Shown here piece after piece: positions 1 to 5,461 of a DNA stretch of 7,326 bases. The notes beneath the pieces were generated by a model. The model saw nothing but the letters and a program-made list of their open reading frames with translations, was not told the DNA's origin and did no database searches. Numbering within the stretch: position 1 is the first letter of the stretch; every line of letters begins with the position of its first letter. The DNA is from Deltaproteobacteria bacterium (GTDB lineage: Bacteria; Myxococcota; Polyangia; Polyangiales; B10-G4), in assembly GCA_019312705.1 (NCBI GenBank), contig JAFDCW010000204.1, forward strand, positions 1 to 7,326, read 5' to 3'. The position numbers were made by a program, and so were the translations under genes.

Positions 1-342
1 GCGGACTTTTCCATGTGGGATACGTCGCAGCGCTGCCCACACCTGCTCTTGAAAATCGGTTCCGCGGGGATCGACGGGGATCGCGTCAAACTCGATGACA
101 TCGCCGCGAAAGTAGGCATCGAGGACTCGCTGCCACGTCGCGGGGATCGCATGAACTGGCGGACCGGCTTCCGTTGAAAACGGATGTTTGCCCCCGGGAA
201 GAGTCAAATGGGTAACGCCCCGGGAAGACCAAACCAGGTACAGAGTACCGAACCCTGCGGCCTCATAGGCCCCCTGGCCGATGTCCTGGCCGTCGTCCTC
301 CGGTGTTGCGTCGCCGTCCGTGGTGCTATCGTTAGGGCTCAT
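1..342 (-). CDS. ogt: Methylated-DNA--protein-cysteine S-methyltransferase (Ogt/MGMT family), N-terminal part, cut by left edge
   Basis: This family repairs O6-alkylguanine in DNA by irreversibly moving the alkyl group onto its own cysteine. Reading leftwards from ATG at 342 gives 114 open codons to the window edge. The visible C-terminal end, GTDFQEQVWAALRRIPHGKV, matches the family's 'GT-FQ--VW--L--IP-G-V' signature that opens the DNA-binding helix-turn-helix domain. Before it lie a short beta segment (GTLYLVWSSRGVTHLTL) and the 'W..VLDAYFRGD' helix typical of the Ogt N-terminal domain. The PCHR active-site motif must lie beyond the edge and cannot be checked. The start is firm: no other start codon exists between 342 and the in-frame stop at 360-358. 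The first 20 or so residues are an acidic extension rich in D, E, T and G. The ATG overlaps the start of the divergent gene at 341, and I see no clear Shine-Dalgarno. Family assignment is strong; intactness is unknown. Confidence 0.88.
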   Translation of the reverse strand, partial: MSPNDSTTDGDATPEDDGQDIGQGAYEAAGFGTLYLVWSSRGVTHLTLPGGKHPFSTEAGPPVHAIPATWQRVLDAYFRGDVIEFDAIPVDPRGTDFQEQVWAALRRIPHGKVR

Positions 343-946
343 GTTTCGGGTGTTTGATCAGAGAGGTTGGCCAATCGTGGCGCTGGTGGCCACCGTGATG
401 GCGACCGCGAGCCTCGGATGCGGTCCGAGCCTTCGTATGGTGCACCAGTCGAACAGCTTCTTCGAGCGTTGCCACGGCGCCGACTTCGACTCGTCGGTCA
501 CCCCCGACCAGCGAGGCCAGTGTTGGTCGGTCTGGCTCGAGCACTACACCCTCGGGCAGAGCCCCGATCGCCTCGTCTACGCGCGCCAGCGCATCGTGGA
601 CATCCAAACCGGCCAGGAGAGCGTGGCCCCGATGCCGGGCATGCCGACCTCCCAGGTTGAGGGCTCCTACACTGCGAGCTACCTCTCCCTCGGCGCTCCA
701 GATACCGTCCCCGAGAGCCCAGACCAGACCGAGACAACGGACGAGGCAACGGCCGAGGCGACGGCCTCTGCGGCGCCTTCAGAAGCGCAGCCGCGGCGCC
801 CCCGGGCCCCGAACGCCGATCACGAATGCTCCGAAGTCTGTGAACCGCGATGGGATGCGTGCATCGCCCGGTGCGACAATCCCCACGGCGCGTGCCGCCA
901 TACTTGTGAGACGCATCACTCCACCTGCCTCGCAGGCTGCTTCTAG
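341..946 (+). CDS. Probable lipoprotein with a C-terminal four-fold CX3C cysteine repeat, function unknown
   Basis: 201 residues from ATG 341; I do not recognise a named family. Residues 1-26 look like an export signal: a short polar start with two Arg, then the hydrophobic stretch PIVALVATVMATASLG, then Cys27. The lipobox is imperfect (SLGC, with Ser at -3 rather than Leu), so ordinary signal-peptidase cleavage is also possible. Residues 38-85 form the only ordered-looking domain, with Cys44 and Cys61 and aromatic-rich CWSVWLEHYT. Residues 100-160 are a Pro/Thr/Glu/Ala linker. The tail has eight cysteines at 163, 167, 174, 178, 185, 189, 196 and 200, that is C-X3-C separated each time by exactly six residues, ending one residue before the stop. 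An in-frame start at 281 would bury the signal peptide and overlap ogt by 62 bases; GTG 350 is the other plausible start. No good ribosome site precedes either. It is probably an envelope or periplasmic protein. Confidence 0.72.
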   Translation: MFRVFDQRGWPIVALVATVMATASLGCGPSLRMVHQSNSFFERCHGADFDSSVTPDQRGQCWSVWLEHYTLGQSPDRLVYARQRIVDIQTGQESVAPMPGMPTSQVEGSYTASYLSLGAPDTVPESPDQTETTDEATAEATASAAPSEAQPRRPRAPNADHECSEVCEPRWDACIARCDNPHGACRHTCETHHSTCLAGCF

Positions 947-1006
947 CCGAGCCCCCCCGCAGGACGGCGACACGGGCACCACAGGGCTTACAACCTGTGA
1001 CAATGT

Positions 1007-1035
1007 TTGACAATTGCGGCGCGCCAGTCTGTTGC
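1007..1035 (+). promoter_or_regulatory. Weak promoter candidate upstream of the GT21 gene
   Basis: TTGACA at 1007-1012 is a perfect sigma-70-type -35 hexamer. Seventeen bases further on, the -10 position holds TGTTGC, a poor match. The heptamer TGACAAT occurs twice, at 998-1004 and 1008-1014, exactly 10 bp apart. If this promoter were used, transcription would begin near 1042, which fits glycosyltransferase starts at 1051 or 1072 but not those at 997 or 1003. The rest of the 947-1071 gap shows nothing else clear. Confidence 0.2.
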
Positions 1036-1071
1036 CGGGGCTCTGACGTCATGCCATCTTCGGCTCGCTGC

Positions 1072-2280
1072 ATGTCGTATGTGCTCGCATGGACGCTCCT
1101 CGCCGCTGCCGCCGGCGCCCTGCTTTTTGTAGTGGTCGCTCTCGGTTGCACCCGCAAACACGTCCGCCTCGCGCGGCCGTTGGCTGCGGCGGGCGATTTG
1201 CCCGCGATTTCCCTCCTGAAGCCCCTCAAAGGCGTGGAAGAGGGCTTGGTCGCCAACCTCGAGAGCGTCTTCGCTCAGACCTACGCCGGGCCGAAAGAGA
1301 TCGTCTTCTCCGCGACCGACGCGAACGACAAAGGGCTCATGGTCGCCCGCGAGGTCGCTACCCGCCACCCCGAGTGGGATGTGCAGTTCGTTCAGAGCGA
1401 CCCCAACTTCGGCTTGAACCCCAAGGTTGCCAACCTCGCTGGGGCCAAGGCGGCAGCCCGATACGACCTGATCCTGCAGTCCGACGGCAACGTTCGGCTG
1501 CGCCCCGACTACGTCGAGCGCGTCGTGGGCGAGATGCAGACCACCGGCGCCTCGCTTCTGACCAGCATGGTCGTCGGGACGGGCGAGCGCTCAGTCGGTG
1601 CCGCCCTCGAAAACCTCCAGCTCACCTGCTTCATCACCCCGGCCATGGCGACGGCCCTGCACCTCGCGGGCATCAGCTGCGTCGTCGGCAAGTCGATGCT
1701 CTTCCGCGCGAGCGAGCTCGACGCCGCGGGGGGCCTCGAGTCGGTCCGCGACGTGCTCGCCGAAGACTTCGTCCTCGGCCGGGCCTATCAGGCGCTCGGC
1801 AAAGAGGTCCTGCTCTCGGCCACGACCATCGAAAACGTCAACGAAGACATCAATCCGTCCCAGTTCCTCGGCCGACACAGCCGCTGGCTCAAGATGCGCG
1901 CGGTGATTCACGTGGGCGGATTCGTCGGTGACCTCGCCGCCAACCCCAACGCCCTCGCCGCCCTCGCCTTCGTGGCCAGCGGCTTCGCGCCGCTCTTCGG
2001 GCTCTTCTGGGCGGCCATCGCCGTGACCAAGACCGTGGCCGATGCCTACTCCCTCCGGCTCCTGCGCCCGGACCACCCGATGAAGCTCCGGTACCTCGTC
2101 CTCGCGCCCATCAAAGACACCCTCATGGGCGCTGTGTGGGCCTACAGCATGTTCTCGCGCTCCGTCGAGTGGCGCGGCGTGAAGCTGCGCTTCGGCAAGG
2201 ACAGCCGCCTGCGGCCGGACGAGGGCAACCTCCTGCAGCGAATCATGCACGCGGCCATCGGCGTCGACCCGGGCAACTGA
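1072..2280 (+). CDS. GT21-family glycosyltransferase (ceramide glucosyltransferase / HpnI-like)
   Basis: 402 residues. Enzymes of this family transfer a sugar from a nucleotide donor to a membrane lipid such as ceramide, diacylglycerol or a hopanoid, on the cytoplasmic face. A membrane helix at about residues 6-25 is followed by the family opening 'ISLLKPLKGVEEGL' (46-59). Catalytic-type motifs follow in order: D1 in ATDAND (81-86), D2 in SDGN (137-140; relatives usually have SDAD or SDSD), D3 in AEDF (230-233), and RHSRW (268-272), fitting the (Q/R)XXRW motif. Further hydrophobic segments lie near 292-318 and 341-360, followed by a 'VEWRGVKLR' tail. In-frame starts exist at 997 (GTG), 1003 and 1051. 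I chose ATG 1072 because the membrane helix begins at once and strong GC-ending codon use starts there; 1051 is possible, with GGGG at 1037-1040. The lipid acceptor cannot be read from sequence, and no sphingolipid or hopanoid genes are adjacent. Confidence 0.85.
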   Translation: MSYVLAWTLLAAAAGALLFVVVALGCTRKHVRLARPLAAAGDLPAISLLKPLKGVEEGLVANLESVFAQTYAGPKEIVFSATDANDKGLMVAREVATRHPEWDVQFVQSDPNFGLNPKVANLAGAKAAARYDLILQSDGNVRLRPDYVERVVGEMQTTGASLLTSMVVGTGERSVGAALENLQLTCFITPAMATALHLAGISCVVGKSMLFRASELDAAGGLESVRDVLAEDFVLGRAYQALGKEVLLSATTIENVNEDINPSQFLGRHSRWLKMRAVIHVGGFVGDLAANPNALAALAFVASGFAPLFGLFWAAIAVTKTVADAYSLRLLRPDHPMKLRYLVLAPIKDTLMGAVWAYSMFSRSVEWRGVKLRFGKDSRLRPDEGNLLQRIMHAAIGVDPGN

Positions 2281-2318
2281 GCGCGCCCCCCCCAAGTCGT
2301 GCGATACTGTCATCGCTC

Positions 2319-2325
2319 GTGGGGA
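2319..2325 (+). promoter_or_regulatory. Ribosome binding site for the TIGR03790 gene
   Basis: GTGGGGA lies 8 bases before ATG 2334. It supports that start over the much longer upstream extension of the frame (from 2136), which overlaps the glycosyltransferase. The in-frame GTG at 2319 is part of this site and is less likely as a start. Confidence 0.45.
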
Positions 2326-2333
2326 TTCAAAAA

Positions 2334-3962
2334 ATGCAGGGGGCCTTCGTCGTATGCGCGACGCTGGCGTTGGTATTCGCCTCGCCCGGACTCGTCGGGG
2401 CGGTCCCGGGGCCGGCGACCACGGCGGTCATCGCCAACGCAAACGTAGCCGCATCGGTGGCGCTCGCGGAGCGTTATGCGCGAGAGCGCAACGTGCCAAC
2501 GGGGCAGGTTTGTCTGCTGCCGATCGACGACGTGACCGACCTCAGCCTCGATGCGTATCGAGGCCAGGTGCTCACCCCCTTCGAGGCCTGCCTCGACGCC
2601 GCCGGAGCGCGAGACCGGGTCGAGGCAGTGCTGCTCGTTCGGGGGGTGCCCCTGCGCGTCGAAGTACCGGACGGTGCCGGGACCCGGCGGGTCTCCCTCG
2701 CGGCCGCTCTCGGCCTATGGCAAACGACGACGGATTCGGGCGAGCCCCTGCTCGGCCAAGCGCCGGGCACCGTCGCGGACTGCGGGGGCACCGCATGCTA
2801 CGCGGCGCGCGTTCGCAATGCGTTTCGGGCGGGGGTCTTTGAGCCGGGCTACGAGCGAGAAGCGAGCGGCATCACGTTTCGGCCGCTGCTCGTCACCATG
2901 CTGCACGGGTACACCCACGCCGAGGCCGAGATGCTTCTCGATAGCGCGCTGATGGCCGAAGCGATGGGCGGCGCGGACGGCGAGTTCCTCTTCATGGACG
3001 GTCGCGACCCGGCCCGAGGCGCCCTCGACGGGCAGTACCCCGGGATCATCAACGGTCTCATGGAGCGCGGCTACACCGACGCCCGGGAGGTTGCCTTCGA
3101 CCCAGATGCGACGGGCCATACCCTCGCCGCATTCTTCACGGGCACGGCGACCATCGGCACGACCATCGAGGGCAACGACTTCCACCCCGGCGCTCTGGTC
3201 GACAACCTGACGAGCTTCGGCGCCGTGCCCGAGAATTTCACAGACCCGTCGATGGAGCGGCAGGTCTCCATTTCCCGGTGGGTCGCCCGAGGCGTCGCCG
3301 GAGTGCACGGCACGACCGACGAGCCCCTCAACTCCGTCTTCCCGCACCGCGCCTTGATCACTCAGTACGTCGATGGGGCGACCCTCGCCGAGGCCTACCA
3401 CCGGAATCTACCCTACGTGTATTGGCACAATCTGGTCCTCGGTGACCCGATGGCCGCGCCCTATGCCGTGCGCCCGGAGGTCGACATCTCCGGCGTCACC
3501 GACGGCGACACGATCTCAGACGCGCGGTTGGTCACGGTCAGCGCGACGGACGCCGAGGGCTTCGGCGTAGACGCACTCTGGCTCTACCAGGACGGGGTGC
3601 TCGTCGCAGAAGCCGAAGGCGACGTGCTCGAACACGTTGTCAGCATCGACGCCGGGGAGACCGCCTCCCTGCTCGCCGTCGCCCAAAAGCGCGACGACGA
3701 TTCGGACCGCGGCCTCCACCGCCCGAAGGGTTGGCTGGCCCTTACCGTCACGGGCGCGACCGCGGGCACGGACGGTGGCGCACCGGAATCCGACGCGTCG
3801 GCCCCCGACGCGGACGCCGGCCCAACCCCGCCACCGACAGGGGACGAGGGCTGCGGCTGCAGTGTCCCGGGTCTCGGAGCACGCCATGCACCCGCGCCCC
3901 CGGCGGCCGTCGCCCTGCTCCTCGCCCTGGGCCTACGGCGCCGCCGTAGGCAGCGCACCTGA
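2334..3962 (+). CDS. TIGR03790-family exported protein with MYXO-CTERM-like sorting tail
   Basis: 542 residues. A signal peptide covers about residues 1-23 (VCATLALVFASPGLVGA, cut near VPG). The TIGR03790 core, a family of unknown function, spans roughly 30-380. Its hallmarks are 'ANVAASVALAERYARERNVP' (36-55), 'AVLLVRGVPLRVEV' (98-111), 'FHPGALVDNLTSFGA' (283-297), 'GVAGVHGTTDEP' (320-331) and 'LVLGDPMAAPYA' (367-378). Residues 381-475 look like an Ig-like beta domain (PEVDISGVTDGDTI... WLYQDG). Residues 476-506 are an Asp/Pro/Gly-rich linker. The end has CGC (507-509), a hydrophobic stretch around 521-534 and five Arg (535-539). This is the MYXO-CTERM plan, in which a myxosortase processes the tail and leaves the protein at the cell surface. 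It starts 53 bases after the glycosyltransferase, so co-transcription is possible. Surface location is well supported; biochemical role is unknown. Confidence 0.87.
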   Translation: MQGAFVVCATLALVFASPGLVGAVPGPATTAVIANANVAASVALAERYARERNVPTGQVCLLPIDDVTDLSLDAYRGQVLTPFEACLDAAGARDRVEAVLLVRGVPLRVEVPDGAGTRRVSLAAALGLWQTTTDSGEPLLGQAPGTVADCGGTACYAARVRNAFRAGVFEPGYEREASGITFRPLLVTMLHGYTHAEAEMLLDSALMAEAMGGADGEFLFMDGRDPARGALDGQYPGIINGLMERGYTDAREVAFDPDATGHTLAAFFTGTATIGTTIEGNDFHPGALVDNLTSFGAVPENFTDPSMERQVSISRWVARGVAGVHGTTDEPLNSVFPHRALITQYVDGATLAEAYHRNLPYVYWHNLVLGDPMAAPYAVRPEVDISGVTDGDTISDARLVTVSATDAEGFGVDALWLYQDGVLVAEAEGDVLEHVVSIDAGETASLLAVAQKRDDDSDRGLHRPKGWLALTVTGATAGTDGGAPESDASAPDADAGPTPPPTGDEGCGCSVPGLGARHAPAPPAAVALLLALGLRRRRRQRT

Positions 3963-4024
3963 GCGTCAAACGCCCCCGGCAATGCGGCGCCCGCTCCCGG
4001 CGCCATCTCGCTATCAACGACAAA

Positions 4025-4051
4025 GCCCATCTCGAGAAACTCGAGATGGGC
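4025..4051. terminator. Perfect 12-bp hairpin, probable bidirectional terminator
   Basis: GCCCATCTCGAG (4025-4036), loop AAA, then its exact complement CTCGAGATGGGC (4040-4051). It lies between the convergent stops at 3962 (plus) and 4102 (minus). Read on the minus strand, the stem is followed by TTTGTCGTT, a short T-rich run typical of intrinsic termination. On the plus strand it is followed by CCTTCTG, which is weaker. It probably ends the RRM transcript and may also end the TIGR03790 transcript. The rest of the 3963-4101 gap shows nothing clear. Confidence 0.8.
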
Positions 4052-4101
4052 CCTTCTGACAAACAGTGTCGAATGGGTCTGACGACCCAGGCGATGCTGT
4101 C

Positions 4102-4398
4102 TTAGTAGCGGTCGCGGCCGCCGCCGCCGCCACCACCGCCGCCGCCGCCGCGTCCGCGGTCGTTGGCTTCGTCGACACGAATGGAGCGGCCGTCGAGGGT
4201 CGCGCCGTCCATTTGCTCCTTCGCGCGCTCAGCGGCGTCGCGGTTCTCCATCGTCACGAAACCGAACCCACGGGAACGGCCCGTGTCGCGGTCGGTAATC
4301 ACCTTGGCCTCAGACACTCCGCCGAATTCCTCAAACGCGGCCTTAAGGCTGTCGTCCGTGGTGTCCCAGCTCAGTCCACCTACAAATAGCTTGCTCAC
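4102..4398 (-). CDS. Small RRM RNA-binding protein with a glycine-rich tail
   Basis: 98 residues, the usual size for bacterial single-RRM proteins. The RRM fills residues 2-78. RNP2 is LFVGGL (4-9), and RNP1 is RGFGFVTM (43-50) with the two central aromatic RNA-stacking positions intact; its last position is Met rather than Phe/Tyr. The tail is RGR, eleven consecutive Gly, then RDRY, like the Gly-rich cold-inducible RNA-binding proteins of cyanobacteria and proteobacteria. It should bind single-stranded RNA in the cytoplasm, perhaps as an RNA chaperone; cold control is known for relatives but not shown here. The start is GTG at 4398, with GGAAAGAGAG at 4415-4406 giving a 7-base spacing. It runs in the same direction as the hydrolase but 256 bases downstream, so it probably has its own promoter. 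The Gly tail is encoded mostly by repeated GGC codons. Confidence 0.93.
   Translation of the reverse strand: MSKLFVGGLSWDTTDDSLKAAFEEFGGVSEAKVITDRDTGRSRGFGFVTMENRDAAERAKEQMDGATLDGRSIRVDEANDRGRGGGGGGGGGGGRDRY
4117..4149. repeat. GCC trinucleotide tract encoding the poly-glycine tail
   Basis: Eleven Gly codons in a row. In plus-strand reading these are GCC x5, ACC x2, GCC x4. The two GGT codons interrupt an otherwise uniform GGC run. Length change by slippage would keep the frame and alter only the Gly tail. Confidence 0.85.
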
Positions 4399-4654
4399 AG
4401 TAACGCTCTCTTTCCGTAGCGCCGCCCATGTCGGGTGACGCCCATTCTCAGATCTACGGTCGCCCGCAGAAGAGTCTTTTCAGCGATGTCTCTCGATCCG
4501 TCGCGCAGCCCGTGTCTCTCACTCTGCGTACTTCGGCATCGTGTCGGCGGTCCCGGCTGGACCGCCGTGCCCCTCGCTTGGGGCTTCTGAAAACGCAGCC
4601 TATCACCCTCTCGCGGGAGGGGCCACCTGCCAAACGAGCCCTCACGGCGCGAAT
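4399..4654 (-). other. 256-bp gap with three hairpins, likely leader of the RRM gene
   Basis: No credible gene is seen here. In transcription order on the minus strand there are three hairpins. The first pairs 4617-4621 with 4606-4610 (5 bp). The second pairs GCCCC (4584-4580) with GGGGC (4573-4569), loop AAGCGA. The third pairs GGCGGTCC (4566-4559) with GGACCGCC (4553-4546), loop AGCCG, a perfect 8-bp stem. The second and third are separated by only two bases. None is followed by a T-run, so they do not look like ordinary intrinsic terminators. They may be a Rho-type 3' end for the hydrolase or a structured 5' leader for the RRM gene. No clear -10/-35 pair was found. The RRM ribosome site is at 4406-4415. 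Confidence 0.4.
4406..4415 (-). promoter_or_regulatory. Ribosome binding site of the RRM gene
   Basis: Read on the minus strand this is GGAAAGAGAG, ending 7 bases before the GTG at 4398. It is the best Shine-Dalgarno in the window and fixes the GTG start. Confidence 0.65.
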
Positions 4655-5461
4655 TCAGGCGCTTTTTGCCCCTTCCGCGAGAAACGAGAGGATCGCGGCG
4701 TTGACCCGTTCGGGCTGCTCGAGGGCGCTGAGGTGGCCGGCGTCCGGGATGCGGACGAGGCCAGCCCCGGGGACCCTGGCCGCGATGTGCTCCGCCTCGT
4801 CGGGGGGCGTTGCGCGGTCATCGATGCCCACGATGACCAGCGTCGGAGCGCCTATCTGCGAGAGCTCCGGGGTGAAGTCCCCGCGGGTGTAGATCACGGC
4901 TTCGACGGCCTGACCGATGGATTCGGGATCCATGCGCGTCAGGGTCCGGACGAAGGAGTCGACGATGTCGGGCTCGGAGCGGAGGGTGTGGGGAGAGAAG
5001 AAGATGGGCGTGAGGGCCTTCGCCAGGGGCCTGACGGCGCCTATCCGAGACGCGATGACCTGGAGCGGGCGGTAGGCGAGGCGCTTGAGGGTCCGCTCGG
5101 GGCGCGCCGAGGTATCGAGGAGGACCAGCGCCGAGACTCGGGCTGGATGGCGCGCCGCGAGGCGCATGCCGACCATGCCGCCCCACGAGAGGCCCACCCA
5201 GGCCGCGCTCTCGATGCCGACGGCGTCCAGGACTTGGACCGCCGCGTCGACGCAGTCGTCCATGGTGAAAGGGCTGCGCACGTTGCCGCTCCGGCCGTGC
5301 CCCGGCGCATCGATAGCGACGACCCGATAATGTTCCTCGAAGGCCACGCGCTGCCTCCGCCACATGCCCGAGTCGCAGAGCAACGAATGCCACAGGACGA
5401 GGTCCGGGCCCTGACCGCGGACCTCGACGAAGAGCCGCCCGCATTTTGTATCGACCAACAT
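4655..5461 (-). CDS. Alpha/beta-fold hydrolase, distantly like 3-oxoadipate enol-lactonase
   Basis: 268 residues from ATG 5461, a normal length for a single-domain alpha/beta hydrolase. The oxyanion region is LWHSLLCDSGMW (23-34), with HS in place of the common HG. The DAPGHGRS turn is at 51-58, the nucleophile elbow GLSWGG at 90-95 gives Ser92, the acid is Asp214 or Asp215 in VGIDDRATPP, and the base is His243 in DAGHLSALEQP. The triad is therefore complete. Residues 125-200 form a helical cap that should set substrate choice. The layout resembles PcaD-type lactonases and related esterases, but nothing nearby suggests aromatic breakdown, so I give no specific substrate. There is no signal peptide, so it is cytoplasmic. 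The ATG overlaps the polA stop by one base (TGATG), implying co-transcription and translational coupling. A TTG one codon earlier is a less likely start. Confidence 0.88.
   Translation of the reverse strand: MLVDTKCGRLFVEVRGQGPDLVLWHSLLCDSGMWRRQRVAFEEHYRVVAIDAPGHGRSGNVRSPFTMDDCVDAAVQVLDAVGIESAAWVGLSWGGMVGMRLAARHPARVSALVLLDTSARPERTLKRLAYRPLQVIASRIGAVRPLAKALTPIFFSPHTLRSEPDIVDSFVRTLTRMDPESIGQAVEAVIYTRGDFTPELSQIGAPTLVIVGIDDRATPPDEAEHIAARVPGAGLVRIPDAGHLSALEQPERVNAAILSFLAEGAKSA

Noticed and set aside
281..340. 5' extension of the lipoprotein frame
   Set aside because: It lies opposite ogt coding sequence and would put a polar 20-residue stretch before the signal peptide.
498..1256. Minus-strand open frame of 252 codons opposite the lipoprotein and glycosyltransferase start
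   Set aside because: It is Arg/Ser/Pro-rich shadow translation with no motif, and it conflicts with two supported genes.
1591..2313. Minus-strand open frame of 240 codons opposite the glycosyltransferase
   Set aside because: The peptide is Gly/Glu/Val/Arg-rich, characteristic of the antisense of a GC-ending codon pattern, and has no recognisable domain.
2136..2333. 5' extension of the TIGR03790 frame
   Set aside because: It overlaps the glycosyltransferase gene and would place the signal peptide 66 residues inside the protein; ATG 2334 has a fitting ribosome site.
2281..2333. Possible promoter in the glycosyltransferase-TIGR03790 gap (GATACTGT)
   Set aside because: Only a loose -10-like string is seen, with no matching -35 at normal spacing.
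4606..4621. CCCTC/GAGGG hairpin as intrinsic terminator of the hydrolase gene
   Set aside because: The stem is only 5 bp, and the nearest TTTT on the minus strand begins about 13 bases later, too far for a standard terminator.
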